DNA from: Pelagibacteraceae bacterium
Lineage (GTDB): Bacteria; Pseudomonadota; Alphaproteobacteria; GCA-002720895
Assembly: GCA_002717245.1 (NCBI GenBank)
Contig: PBCY01000022.1
Coordinates: 1-37,224, forward strand
Direction: 5' to 3'
DNA length: 37,224 nucleotides
Made by a program: the position numbers and the translations under genes. The notes beneath the pieces were generated by a model. It saw nothing but the letters and a program-made list of their open reading frames with translations, ran no database searches and was not told where the DNA came from. How positions within the stretch are numbered: position 1 is the first letter of the stretch; each line of letters opens with the position of its first letter. Shown piece by piece: positions 1-11,067 of this stretch.

Positions 1-1945
<1,945 letters not shown>

Positions 1946-1986
1946 GCATTTATTTCCTTAATTTTTTTTTATATCATTCAGTTAAT

Positions 1987-2829
1987 ATGCAAATTGGCGG
2001 AATGAACTCTTTTATGAAATTAAAAGTAAAAAATAAAAAAAATTTATTTTCAGATTATTCTTTAGTTCTTTTTATTCTATTATCTATATTTTTGATATTT
2101 ATTGATATTAAGAATATTATTAACCCATCATTAATAAGATCTAATACATTAGATTTAATTTTTAGTGTAAATGATTTTTTTAAATCTAATTACCCAGATT
2201 TATCAAAATATAAAGCAAATTTTACTTCTAATGAAGAGTTGATTTCGGAAAATGAGTTTTTAAAAGAAAAATTAGAACAAAGTAATTTATTTAAATTAAA
2301 ATCTGAAAAATTGGAAATAGAAAATAATATACTAAGAAAAGAACTATCTTTATTACCTCCGGCTTTAGAAAATTATGTGTTTGTTAAAGTTATAGCTGAT
2401 ACACAAACTAGATATAATAAAACTATAGTAATCACTGCAGGTAAAAACATGAATATACAGAAAGGTGATGCTGCATTAACTTCTAAAGGATTAATAGGGA
2501 GAGTTATAGAAGTTTATAAAAAATATTCTAGGGTTCTTTTAATTAATGATATAAATTCTAAGATTCCAGTAAGAGTAGGTAAAAAAAATGTGAAAGCTAT
2601 AATTAGTGGTAATAATAGTGATAAAATAGATCTTTTATATTTTAAAGAAAATACACCAATTAATGATAGTGATTTAGTATATACATCAGGAGATGGAGGG
2701 TTTTTTAATCCTGGTATACCTGTTGGTGTAGTAAAGCAAGATGAGGAATCTTTTTATATAGTTCCTCTTAATGATTTATCTCAAATTCAATATATTAATA
2801 TTTATATAAATCAATTTAAGAATTTTTAG
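1987..2829 (+). CDS. mreC: Rod shape-determining protein MreC
   Basis: MreC is a bitopic membrane protein of the elongasome that links MreB to periplasmic PBP2. The sequence shows a basic N-terminus, one transmembrane helix (around SLVLFILLSIFLIFID), and a charged, Glu/Lys/Leu-rich coiled-coil stretch at about residues 80-120. A beta-rich MreC core follows, with GLIGRVIEV and the late YTSGDGGFFNPGIPVGVV motif typical of the family. Length 280 is normal. In-frame ATGs at 1987, 2002 and 2014 are all possible starts. They change only a few residues before the membrane helix, and I kept the longest. The gene lies 41 bases after mreB and 1 base before mreD. Confidence 0.95.
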   Translation: MQIGGMNSFMKLKVKNKKNLFSDYSLVLFILLSIFLIFIDIKNIINPSLIRSNTLDLIFSVNDFFKSNYPDLSKYKANFTSNEELISENEFLKEKLEQSNLFKLKSEKLEIENNILRKELSLLPPALENYVFVKVIADTQTRYNKTIVITAGKNMNIQKGDAALTSKGLIGRVIEVYKKYSRVLLINDINSKIPVRVGKKNVKAIISGNNSDKIDLLYFKENTPINDSDLVYTSGDGGFFNPGIPVGVVKQDEESFYIVPLNDLSQIQYINIYINQFKNF

Positions 2830-2830
2830 A

Positions 2831-3337
2831 ATGATAGATGATATAAAAAAATTTTTTAAAATTTCTTTTCCAGTAACGACGATATTATTTTTAGTTTTTT
2901 TAAATTTATTTCTTTCTAATAATTTTTTTGATTTTGGTCAATTATTTATTTTTCAATCTATTTTCTTTTGGTTGTTATTTTTACCACAATTAATTCCTTT
3001 ATATTTAATTTTAATAATAGGAGTTTTTCAGGATATTATTTATTTATCACCGTTAGGCTCTACTTCTTTAATTCTTTTTATTATTATTTTTTTATTTGAT
3101 AAATATAATAAATTTTTTTTAGAACCATCTTTTTTTGAATTATTTATAAGTTTTATAATTTTATTTTTAGTAGGTTCAGTTAGCTTTTGGTTATTAAATT
3201 CTTTAATAAATTTTAAATTTTTACCAGTAGATATTAATCATTTTTATGAATTTTTATTAAATGTATTCTTTTTTCCAATTAATTATTTATTTTTACATAT
3301 TTGTTATAGAAAATTTAATTTAGATAAAAGATTATAA
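2831..3337 (+). CDS. mreD: Rod shape-determining protein MreD
   Basis: MreD is a small polytopic membrane partner of MreC in the elongasome. The 168-residue product is almost entirely hydrophobic, with about five predicted membrane segments rich in F, I and L. It has the short polar GVFQDIIYLSPLGSTSLI segment seen in the MreD family between helices. Identification rests mainly on position between mreC and mrdA, size and hydrophobicity, because MreD diverges fast. It starts one base after the mreC stop and ends one base before mrdA, so translation is probably coupled. Confidence 0.9.
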   Translation: MIDDIKKFFKISFPVTTILFLVFLNLFLSNNFFDFGQLFIFQSIFFWLLFLPQLIPLYLILIIGVFQDIIYLSPLGSTSLILFIIIFLFDKYNKFFLEPSFFELFISFIILFLVGSVSFWLLNSLINFKFLPVDINHFYEFLLNVFFFPINYLFLHICYRKFNLDKRL

Positions 3338-3338
3338 A

Positions 3339-5180
3339 ATGTATAAATATCCAAACATTGATAAATTATTATCTAGAAGAGCTTTTTTACTTAGCATAGG
3401 AAAAGGAGCTTTATTTTCTTCAATTTTTCTAAGACTTGCTTATCTGCAATTATATAAATCTGATCAATATAAAGTTTTAGCTGAAAAAAATAGAATAAGT
3501 CTAAGATTAATACCACCTTTGAGAGGTGATATTATTGATAGAAATAATAAAATTTTAGCTTTAAATAAAAATAGTTATAACATTTTAGTTGAAGGTGTAA
3601 AAAATATAAATTCTTTTGAAAATATAATTGAACAAATAAGTAGAATTATTTATATAAATGAAGCAGAAAAAGAAAAAATTTATGATACTTTTTTAAATAG
3701 AAAAAAATCAGATTTACCAATATTTATAAAAAAAAACTTAAAATGGAATGAGTTAGCATCTCTTAATGTTAATTTAATTAATTTACCAAATGTATTTATA
3801 GAGCAGGGTATAAAAAGAGAATATCCTTTTAATGAATTAGCAGCTCATGTTGTTGGTTATATGGCTACTCCAAAGAAATCTGATATTAAAGAAAACCCAA
3901 TTTTAAAAATGTTGGATACAAATATCGGACGTTCAGGAATTGAAGAAAGTTTTGAAAAGGAATTGAGAGGGTTCCCTGGAACTAGACATTTAGAAGTTAA
4001 TGCCAGTGGAAGAGAAATTAGAGAAATAAGTAAAGAAGAAAGCGTAAGAGGAATAAATGTTAAGTTAACCATAGATATAAAACTTCAAAAATATGTTAAT
4101 TCTTTACTTAAAGACTTAAATGGATCAATAGTTGTTATAGATGTTAATAATGGAGATTTATTAGCTATAGAATCTTCTCCTAATTTTGATCCTAATTTAT
4201 TTACAAAGAGTATTTCACAAAAAGAATGGGATAAATTAATAAAAAATCCTATGTCACCATTAGTTAACAAATCAATTTCCGGAGAATATTCTCCTGGCTC
4301 AACATTTAAATTAATAGTTTTATATTCCGCTTTAATTAATAAAGTAATTGAGCCGAACGGAACAATCAATTGTGCAAGCAAAGTTAAATACGGAGATAGG
4401 AACTTTTATTGTTGGTGTCATAAAAAAAAAACTGGATGTTTTGCTACTAGAACACATACAAGAAAAGTTGGTCCAGAATTAGCAATAGCACAATCTTGTG
4501 ATAGTTTTTTTTATGAACTAGCAAAAAGAGTAGGAATAGAAAATATAGTTGAAACAGCAAGAAATTTTGGACTTGGTTCTAAAAGTGGTATTAATTTAAA
4601 AGGAGAAAAAGATGGTTTAGTTCCAAATAAATCGTGGAAAAGAAAACATTTAAAACAAAGTTGGAAGATAGGAGAAACAATGATTACTGGAGTTGGGCAA
4701 GGTTTTTTAACTGCTACTCCAATGCAACTTGCAGTAATGACTGCAATTTTTGCAAATGATGGAAAAAAAATATTTCCTAGTATCTTTAAAGATTTGAATC
4801 GACCTGGTGGTGTTGAAAATGAAGTTTTTACCAGACAAACTATAAACCAAAAGAAATTTTTTTCTTTAATTAAGAGTGGAATGTTTTCAGCAGTTAATAA
4901 ACCGTTTGGCACTGCTTTTAAATCTAAAATAAATAACCCAATTTTTGCAGGTAAAACTGGGACTGTTCAAGTAAGAAATATTACTGAAAAAGAAAGAGAA
5001 ATAGGTATTATTGCAAATAAAGATTTGCCACTTAAAAGAAGAGACCATGCACTTTTTGTTGGTTTTGCCCCATATAATAATCCTAAAATAGCATTATCAG
5101 TTGTCATAGAACACGGTGGAAGTGGTTCTAAGGTAGCAGCACCTATAGCAAAAAAAATATTTAGAAAAATTTTATCATAG
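3339..5180 (+). CDS. mrdA: Penicillin-binding protein 2 (elongation transpeptidase)
   Basis: PBP2 is the D,D-transpeptidase that cross-links lateral peptidoglycan, paired with the glycosyltransferase RodA. The 613 residues comprise a cytoplasmic tail, one N-terminal membrane anchor (about 15-40), the PBP dimerisation domain (PLRGDIIDRNNKILALN) and a transpeptidase domain. The catalytic motifs are SxxK (STFK, residues 321-324), SxN-type SCD in AQSCDSFFYELA, and KTG (539-541). The anchor contains SRRAFLLSIGKGALFSS, which resembles a twin-arginine signal. A Cys-rich insertion (YCWCHKKKTGC) precedes the SCD motif. Its position directly before rodA supports the call. Confidence 0.97.
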   Translation: MYKYPNIDKLLSRRAFLLSIGKGALFSSIFLRLAYLQLYKSDQYKVLAEKNRISLRLIPPLRGDIIDRNNKILALNKNSYNILVEGVKNINSFENIIEQISRIIYINEAEKEKIYDTFLNRKKSDLPIFIKKNLKWNELASLNVNLINLPNVFIEQGIKREYPFNELAAHVVGYMATPKKSDIKENPILKMLDTNIGRSGIEESFEKELRGFPGTRHLEVNASGREIREISKEESVRGINVKLTIDIKLQKYVNSLLKDLNGSIVVIDVNNGDLLAIESSPNFDPNLFTKSISQKEWDKLIKNPMSPLVNKSISGEYSPGSTFKLIVLYSALINKVIEPNGTINCASKVKYGDRNFYCWCHKKKTGCFATRTHTRKVGPELAIAQSCDSFFYELAKRVGIENIVETARNFGLGSKSGINLKGEKDGLVPNKSWKRKHLKQSWKIGETMITGVGQGFLTATPMQLAVMTAIFANDGKKIFPSIFKDLNRPGGVENEVFTRQTINQKKFFSLIKSGMFSAVNKPFGTAFKSKINNPIFAGKTGTVQVRNITEKEREIGIIANKDLPLKRRDHALFVGFAPYNNPKIALSVVIEHGGSGSKVAAPIAKKIFRKILS

Positions 5181-5184
5181 TAAT

Positions 5185-6285
5185 ATGGATATAAATAATA
5201 TTCTAAGTAGAATTAATTGGTTTTTTATAATAATTTTAGTACTGATTTCATCTATTGGTATTGCTTTATTATATTCTATTGCAGGCGGTTCTTGGGAACC
5301 TTGGGCATCAAATCAAATTATAAGAATTTCAATAGGACTATTAGTTTTGATTTTAGTATCTTTTGTGCATGTAAGAGTTTGGTATAGATATGCCAATTAC
5401 TTTTATTTGTTTAGTATTTTTTTAATTTTAATAACATTGTTTTTTGGTAAGGAGGTTAGTGGTGCAACTAGATGGATAAATTTATATTTTTTTTCTTTCC
5501 AGCCCGCGGAGCTTGTTAAAATATTTATATTACTTGCTTTAGCAAAGTATTTTCACTCTATTAAGTTACAAAGTCACGATATAAAACAAAGAATATTCTT
5601 TCCTTTATTAATTTTACTTATACCTGTTTTTTTTGTTTTTAAACAACCTGATTTAGGCACTGCATTAATAATTTTTTTTTCAGGCGTTATAGTTTTATTT
5701 TTATCTGGGGTTAATATAAAAACATTTGTTTTGTCAGGTATAGGAGGATTAATATCTCTTCCAATTTTATGGACATTTCTTAAAGATTATCAAAAGTCAC
5801 GTATAATAAATTTTTTAGATCAGCAAAGTAACACTTTAGGAGCCAATTATCATATTACACAATCTAAGATTGCTTTAGGCTCAGGAGGTTTTTTTGGTAA
5901 GGGTTTTCTAGAGGGTAGTCAAAGCCATTTAAATTTTATACCTGAAATGGAAACAGACTTTATTTTTTCAGTTTTAGGAGAGGAATTTGGATTCTTAGGA
6001 GTTATGATATTATTTTTTTTATATTTTTTACTAATTGCTTGGGCGTTAAAGGTAAGTTTTGAATCAAAAAATTATTTTTCTAAAATTTTTGGAATTAGTT
6101 TTGTCGCATCTTTTTTTATAGTTATTTTTGTAAATATAGGAATGGTAACCGGCATTATTCCAGTTGTTGGTGTTCCATTACCTTTTTGTTCATATGGAGG
6201 ATCAGCAATATTATCAAATTTTATTGGTTTTGGTATTATATTAAGTGGATATAATTATCGTGATTTTAAATTACATAATATTTAG
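5185..6285 (+). CDS. rodA: Rod shape-determining protein RodA (SEDS glycosyltransferase)
   Basis: RodA is the SEDS-family peptidoglycan polymerase of the elongation machinery and works with PBP2. The 366-residue protein has roughly ten membrane segments. It carries SEDS hallmarks: GATRWINLYFFSFQPAELVK, KQPDLGTALIIFFSGV, FIPEMETDFIFSVLGEEFGF (containing the functionally important Glu/Asp region) and GVPLPFCSYGGSAILSNF near the C-terminus. FtsW is the main alternative, but the mre/mrdA context makes RodA the better call. It starts 4 bases after the mrdA stop. tRNA-Lys follows 6 bases after its stop, so the tRNA may be transcribed by read-through from this operon. Confidence 0.97.
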   Translation: MDINNILSRINWFFIIILVLISSIGIALLYSIAGGSWEPWASNQIIRISIGLLVLILVSFVHVRVWYRYANYFYLFSIFLILITLFFGKEVSGATRWINLYFFSFQPAELVKIFILLALAKYFHSIKLQSHDIKQRIFFPLLILLIPVFFVFKQPDLGTALIIFFSGVIVLFLSGVNIKTFVLSGIGGLISLPILWTFLKDYQKSRIINFLDQQSNTLGANYHITQSKIALGSGGFFGKGFLEGSQSHLNFIPEMETDFIFSVLGEEFGFLGVMILFFLYFLLIAWALKVSFESKNYFSKIFGISFVASFFIVIFVNIGMVTGIIPVVGVPLPFCSYGGSAILSNFIGFGIILSGYNYRDFKLHNI

Positions 6286-6291
6286 AAATGC

Positions 6292-6363
6292 GGGCGATTA
6301 GTTCAGGGGTAGAACAATGGATTCTTAATCCATGTGTCGGGGGTTCGATTCCCCCATCGCCTA
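6292..6363 (+). tRNA. tRNA-Lys (anticodon CTT)
   Basis: A complete cloverleaf can be drawn. The acceptor is GGGCGAT/ATCGCCT with a G-U first pair. The D arm is GTTC-AGGGGTA-GAAC, the anticodon arm ATGGA-TTCTTAA-TCCAT gives anticodon CTT, the variable loop is GTGTC, and the T arm is GGGGG-TTCGATT-CCCCC. The discriminator is A and CCA is not encoded. It reads AAG lysine codons. An AT-only hairpin (6367-6382) follows and could be a weak terminator. The accessory glycan block begins immediately downstream, so this tRNA is a candidate boundary of an inserted region. Confidence 0.95.
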
Positions 6364-6382
6364 TTCAATAATAAAAATTATT

Positions 6383-7957
6383 TTATTTACAGGAATTTTT
6401 ATTTTCTTTAAATTTAGTTACGTTTGAAGTAAAAATTAAATGTTTATTAGATTCGTAATACTTTTCTATATCACTAAACTTTATTTTTATAGATTTTGAA
6501 TAGTTTAAAGCATCATTAATAGTTAAACAGTTATTTGTAAAATTTTTTTTTCCTATAAGCCAGTATATTTTTTTATTTTGATATTTATTAAGTAATTTAT
6601 TTAAATTTTTCTCTGATATTTCTTTTTCTAAAGTATTTTTAGCTCTACCATTATCAGGAAATAACCAAAATATATCTTTTTCAATTTTATTTTTATATTG
6701 ATCGTCAAATTCTTTAATAAAATAAGGAGCTAATTCTGGTCTTGTTACAAATATAGGATTTTTTTCTTTTATTATTTCTTTTTTTAAATTTATTAATTTT
6801 GTATTTTCTAAAAATCTTTCTTTGTATATGTTGAATTTAATAAGATGTATTAAATTCCACGATGAAATAATAAAGAATGAAATTATAAAGAAACTATTTT
6901 TTTTTTTTAATATATAATTTAAAAAATAAGTATTCCATGGGATTAGAAATAAAAAAAGAATTAAATAAAAAATAGAAATACTTATTAAATACGGATGATT
7001 TCTTTCTAAAATTAGTAAAAAAATAGAACTAAAAAAAATTGATAAAATTATATCATTGTTTTTTATTTTTGATAATTTTGAAAAAATTTTTTTTATATTT
7101 GTAAATATATATAAAATCAATAATAAGGATGGTAAATAATAATACGTATTTACTAAACCAATTAAAAAGTCTTTATTATAAAAAATATCTAAAGAGTAAG
7201 ACGATAACCCTTTCCAAGCTTTAAAATAAGGTAGCCCTTTTGCTTGCAGGTTAATTTGAGATAAAGATTCAGGTAAGTTTATATAGTAATAAAAAATTAA
7301 TAATATAATTGGTAGAGAATTAAAAAAACCACATACAATAATCTTTTTTAATTTATTTTTAAAAAAAAATTTTAAAAAAATAAAAAAATTAAATATTAAA
7401 AAACAAGGATGACACAAAATACTTAAACCAAATATAAAAAAAGCAATTTCGTATTTATATAATTTGAATTTATTTTTCTCAGATATAAAAAAATAAATTC
7501 CTAATAATGTAAAAAGAATTCCTAAGTATTCAGGCCGAGCAGATAAATATGTTTGAGATATTGGTGTTATTGATAAAGCTAAAGGAAAAAAAATAATTTT
7601 ATTAAAATTATTATTTTTACTAAATTTTTTAATAATTATGAAAGAACTAATTAAAATTAGTATAAAAATTAAAATATTTATAATTTTATATGTATAAAAA
7701 TTTAGTACTAAAAATGGGGAAATTATTTTATAAAAAATACCTAAAAATAATGTATATAAAGGAAATCTTTCAAAAAAAGTATATTTTAAATCAAATTGTG
7801 TAAATGATATTTCATTTAAATGTTTAAAACCTAATGCTGGGAAAGTATAAAAGACATCATCACTGTTAGGTATTAGTTGATAATTAGAAAAAAAAAAGTT
7901 AATTATCCAAAAAGAAATCAATACTAAGTATATTTTTTTTATGTTACTGTGATTCAA
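6383..7957 (-). CDS. Polytopic membrane protein, probable GT-C-type glycosyltransferase
   Basis: No close family is recognisable by eye. The 524-residue product has about ten or more hydrophobic helices. An acidic pair, Asp33-Asp34 (in NSDDVFYTFP), sits in the first extracytoplasmic loop after the first helix. A soluble C-terminal domain of about 130 residues follows. This layout matches GT-C glycosyltransferases (PMT/ArnT/GT39-like), which move a sugar from a polyprenyl-phosphate carrier and use acidic residues in that loop. It starts divergently from a GT2 gene of the type that makes such lipid-linked donors, which supports the idea. Donor and acceptor are unknown. It is convergent with tRNA-Lys. 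Confidence 0.7.
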   Translation of the reverse strand: MNHSNIKKIYLVLISFWIINFFFSNYQLIPNSDDVFYTFPALGFKHLNEISFTQFDLKYTFFERFPLYTLFLGIFYKIISPFLVLNFYTYKIINILIFILILISSFIIIKKFSKNNNFNKIIFFPLALSITPISQTYLSARPEYLGILFTLLGIYFFISEKNKFKLYKYEIAFFIFGLSILCHPCFLIFNFFIFLKFFFKNKLKKIIVCGFFNSLPIILLIFYYYINLPESLSQINLQAKGLPYFKAWKGLSSYSLDIFYNKDFLIGLVNTYYYLPSLLLILYIFTNIKKIFSKLSKIKNNDIILSIFFSSIFLLILERNHPYLISISIFYLILFLFLIPWNTYFLNYILKKKNSFFIISFFIISSWNLIHLIKFNIYKERFLENTKLINLKKEIIKEKNPIFVTRPELAPYFIKEFDDQYKNKIEKDIFWLFPDNGRAKNTLEKEISEKNLNKLLNKYQNKKIYWLIGKKNFTNNCLTINDALNYSKSIKIKFSDIEKYYESNKHLIFTSNVTKFKENKNSCK

Positions 7958-7993
7958 ACTTTTTTTGGCAAAAAAAATATTAATTATAAGTTT

Positions 7994-8716
7994 ATGAAAA
8001 AAACACTAATTTCAGTGATAATACCAGTTTACAATGAAAGCGCAACATTCTCAAAACTTATAGAAAAAATTATAAGTTTAAAAATAAAAGGAATTAAGCT
8101 TCAAATAATTATAGTTGAAAGCAATTCAAGCGATGGAACTAAAGAACAAGTTGAATTATTAGATAAAAAAAAATTTGATATTATTTTTCAAAAAAAAGCT
8201 AAGGGTAAAGGAAGTGCCGTAATTGAAGGATTAAAAAAAGTTAAAGGAGATATAATTTTAATACAAGATGGTGACTTAGAATATGACCCAAACGATTATT
8301 ATTCTATGATATCTCCAATATTAAAAGGAAAAACTAATTTTGTTTTGGGTGCTAGAATTAAAAATGGAATTCTTGGGATGAGAAAATTTAATAATAATTT
8401 TATTAAATCGTTTATATTTAATTTTTCTCATATTATATTAACTTTTTCATTTAATTTAATTTACACTCAAAATTTAAAAGATCCTTGGACTTGTTATAAA
8501 GTATTTAAGAAATCGTGTATTAAAGATATGAGATTTGAATGTTTAGGATTTGATTTTGATATGGAGCTTTTGTGTAAATTGGTTAAAAAAGGTTTTATTC
8601 CAAAAGAAATTCCAGTAAATTATATTTCTCGTACACATCAAGAAGGAAAAAAAGTATCAATAATAAGAGATGGACCAAAAGCGATAATGGCTATGATAAA
8701 ATATAGATTGAAATAA
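7994..8716 (+). CDS. GT2 glycosyltransferase, polyprenyl-phosphate sugar synthase-like
   Basis: This family 2 glycosyltransferase resembles dolichol/polyprenyl-phosphate mannosyl- or glucosyltransferases. ISVIIPVYNES near the N-terminus is the nucleotide-binding start. VESNSSDGT follows, then QDGDLEYDP carrying the metal-binding acidic residues, and late RTHQEGKKVSIIRDG, typical of DPM1-like enzymes. Two hydrophobic stretches in the second half may contact the membrane. I chose the ATG at 7994. The upstream ATG at 7949 would overlap the divergent gene's start and add residues before the conserved strand. The likely product is a lipid-phosphate sugar that the neighbouring GT-C protein could use; the sugar cannot be read from sequence. 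Confidence 0.88.
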   Translation: MKKTLISVIIPVYNESATFSKLIEKIISLKIKGIKLQIIIVESNSSDGTKEQVELLDKKKFDIIFQKKAKGKGSAVIEGLKKVKGDIILIQDGDLEYDPNDYYSMISPILKGKTNFVLGARIKNGILGMRKFNNNFIKSFIFNFSHIILTFSFNLIYTQNLKDPWTCYKVFKKSCIKDMRFECLGFDFDMELLCKLVKKGFIPKEIPVNYISRTHQEGKKVSIIRDGPKAIMAMIKYRLK

Positions 8717-8760
8717 CCAATCTCTATACATAAACTTAATAAGAACACTTTTTTTTTATT

Positions 8761-10326
8761 ATGAATAAAATTAAAAAGAATTATAAATGCTTGATTATTT
8801 ATCCACCTAATCAATTAATGGATGTCGAAACTCCAAGACCAGATGGTTCTTTAGGCCCACTATATTTAGCTTCAGCTTTAGAGAAAGTTGGAATAGAAAC
8901 CGAAATTTTAGACGCGTCTGTTGGTGGAAAAGATTATTCTTTGAATGATACTTTTTATAGAAGAATTAGACAAGGAAATGGATTAATACGAATTGGTATG
9001 AATTTTAATGAGATAGCAGATTATGTTGAAAAAGGAAATTTTGATTTTGTAGCTATTAGTTCAAATTTTACTCCACAAACAAGTATGGCATTTAAAACGG
9101 CAGAAGCTATTAAAGAAAGAAATAATGAAATAAAAATATTTGCTGGCGGAGTGAATGCTAGAAATTTATACCATAGATTTTTAAAAACTGGGAATTTTGA
9201 TGGAATATGTTTATCAGAAGGTGAGATAATTTTTCCAAAGATGATTTTAGCTTCCATTAATAATTATTCAGTTTCTAAAATACCTGGAACTATAACAATA
9301 GATAAAAAAGGTCTTATTAGTATTAATCCAGTTGATAAAAGCTGTTTTCCTAATCAATTAGATGATCTTGAAATGCCAAAATGGGAGGCCTTACCTTTTG
9401 AAAAGTATGAAAAAATAGCTTCGCCGCACGGTGTTAATGTTAATGATAGAGGCGCTGAAAGATATGCTCCTATTATGACATCTAGAGGTTGCCCTTTCAA
9501 ATGTGCTTACTGTCATATTTCTCAAGAAAAAGATAACGCATCAATGTTTGGAAACATTGGTAATTTAAGAACTCATAGTATAGATAGGGTAATTAAAGAA
9601 ATAGATCATTTAGTTTCATTAAAAGTAAAAAAATTATTTTTTGAAGACGATAGTCTTTTAGCTCATAAAGATAGAGTAAAAACTATATTTAAAAAAACTA
9701 AAAATAAAAAGTTATCAATTGCAAATGTTAATGGCGTTAACTTGGTTCATTTTTTTAATTCACGTGATAGATCTGGTTGGGTAGATGGTAAATTTGATAT
9801 AGATGTTGAATATTTAGAAATCTTAAGAGATTCAGGTTTTGATCAAATAGTTTTTCCTGTTGAATCGGCTGCAAAAAGAATATTAAAACTTTATGCAACA
9901 AATAAAGTTAATCTAGATAGAATGAATTTACCTTTATTAATGAAAAAAATGACTGATTTAGGAATTCAAGCTCCTGTTAATATGATGATTGGTTTTCCTG
10001 ATGAGACTGAAGAAGAAATAAATATGTCTATAGATTTTGCAAAAATTTTAATGGACAACGGAGCTCCTTACGTAACTTTTTTTGTTCCAATTCCTTTTCC
10101 AGGAAGCAATTTATATAATATTGCAATAAATGGAGATTATTTAGATAAAAATTTTGACACGGATAAAATGAATTGGAAAAATCCTGTTATGAAAAATACT
10201 ACTGTAAGTCCAGAAAAATTAATTGAAATAAGAGATAAAGCAAATGAAATAATTAATACTAAAGAACATTTGAAAAAGAGATTAATTAACAGCGCCGGCC
10301 ACAGGTTTGCAGAACAAATAAATTAA
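8761..10326 (+). CDS. B12-binding-type radical SAM protein of unknown substrate
   Basis: The 521 residues are arranged as an N-terminal cobalamin-binding-like Rossmann domain (about 8-190; LIIYPPNQLM, GPLYLASALEKVGIETEILD, FVAISSNFTPQ, IFAGGVNARN, LSEGE) and a radical SAM barrel. The CxxxCxxC cluster ligands are Cys244, Cys248 and Cys251 in SRGCPFKCAYCHIS. FEDDSLL, FPVESAAKRILK and NMMIGFPDETEEEIN are typical strands of the barrel. Family members (as in BchE- and MiaB-distant groups) do methylations, cyclisations or rearrangements, so the reaction here is unknown. It lies 3 bases before the transaldolase-like gene, so it may act in the same sugar pathway. Confidence 0.88.
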   Translation: MNKIKKNYKCLIIYPPNQLMDVETPRPDGSLGPLYLASALEKVGIETEILDASVGGKDYSLNDTFYRRIRQGNGLIRIGMNFNEIADYVEKGNFDFVAISSNFTPQTSMAFKTAEAIKERNNEIKIFAGGVNARNLYHRFLKTGNFDGICLSEGEIIFPKMILASINNYSVSKIPGTITIDKKGLISINPVDKSCFPNQLDDLEMPKWEALPFEKYEKIASPHGVNVNDRGAERYAPIMTSRGCPFKCAYCHISQEKDNASMFGNIGNLRTHSIDRVIKEIDHLVSLKVKKLFFEDDSLLAHKDRVKTIFKKTKNKKLSIANVNGVNLVHFFNSRDRSGWVDGKFDIDVEYLEILRDSGFDQIVFPVESAAKRILKLYATNKVNLDRMNLPLLMKKMTDLGIQAPVNMMIGFPDETEEEINMSIDFAKILMDNGAPYVTFFVPIPFPGSNLYNIAINGDYLDKNFDTDKMNWKNPVMKNTTVSPEKLIEIRDKANEIINTKEHLKKRLINSAGHRFAEQIN

Positions 10327-10329
10327 AAA

Positions 10330-11067
10330 ATGGTAGATATAAATAAATTAAATATAAAAATTTTTCTTGATACTGCTAATTTAGATAAAATTAAAGACTC
10401 TATAAAAAATTTTTCTTTCATAAAAGGTTTTACAACAAATCCAAGTTTAATGCATAAAGAAGGAGTTACAAATTATGAAGAGTATTGTAAAGATGCATTA
10501 AAAGTTACTTCAAATTTGCCAATCTCATTTGAAGTTTTTTCAGATGACTTAAAGGATATGGAGGAGGAAGCTAGGATAATTAATAGTTGGGGAGGAAATT
10601 CTTATGTGAAAATACCAATTAGCAACACTAAAGGAGAGTCAACTTCTAATGTTATAAAAAATTTAAATAAAGATAATATAAAATTAAATATAACTGCAAT
10701 TTTTACAGTTGATCAATTAAAAAACATATTAGATTCTTTTAACAATCCAACTCCTTCAATAATATCAGTATTTGCTGGAAGAATAGCAGATAGCGGTTTA
10801 GACCCAATGAAAATTATGAATGAATGCGCTCAAATAGTAAAGTCAAAAGAAAATATGGAATTATTATGGGCAAGTTCACGAGAGGTTTTAAATATTTTTC
10901 AAGCTGAAGAATCTAATTCACAAATAATAACAATTGCTCCAGAGATATTAGATAAATTAAAATTTCTTAATAAAGATTTAAATGAATTTTCATTAGATAC
11001 AGTTAAAGATTTTTTTAAAGATGCAAATAGCGCAGGTTTTAATTTACTTAAAAAGGACTCACATTAA
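10330..11067 (+). CDS. Transaldolase-family protein (TalC/FSA-like)
   Basis: A small class I aldolase of the transaldolase/fructose-6-phosphate aldolase family. At 245 residues it is closer to the short TalC/FSA group than to classical transaldolase (about 315). Visible motifs are IFLDTANLDKI, GFTTNPSLM, the Schiff-base lysine Lys94 in SYVKIPIS, NITAIFT, and WASSREVLNIFQAEE at the later strand. It shares a TAATG one-base overlap with the heptose kinase gene. Transaldolases interconvert sedoheptulose-7-P and fructose-6-P, so a dedicated role in supplying or draining S7P for the downstream heptose pathway is a reasonable inference. An FSA-type reaction is the alternative. Confidence 0.85.
   Translation: MVDINKLNIKIFLDTANLDKIKDSIKNFSFIKGFTTNPSLMHKEGVTNYEEYCKDALKVTSNLPISFEVFSDDLKDMEEEARIINSWGGNSYVKIPISNTKGESTSNVIKNLNKDNIKLNITAIFTVDQLKNILDSFNNPTPSIISVFAGRIADSGLDPMKIMNECAQIVKSKENMELLWASSREVLNIFQAEESNSQIITIAPEILDKLKFLNKDLNEFSLDTVKDFFKDANSAGFNLLKKDSH

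Noticed and set aside
4511-4912. Minus-strand ORF of 133 codons inside mrdA
   Set aside because: Shadow of the PBP2 gene, whose frame holds all the catalytic motifs.
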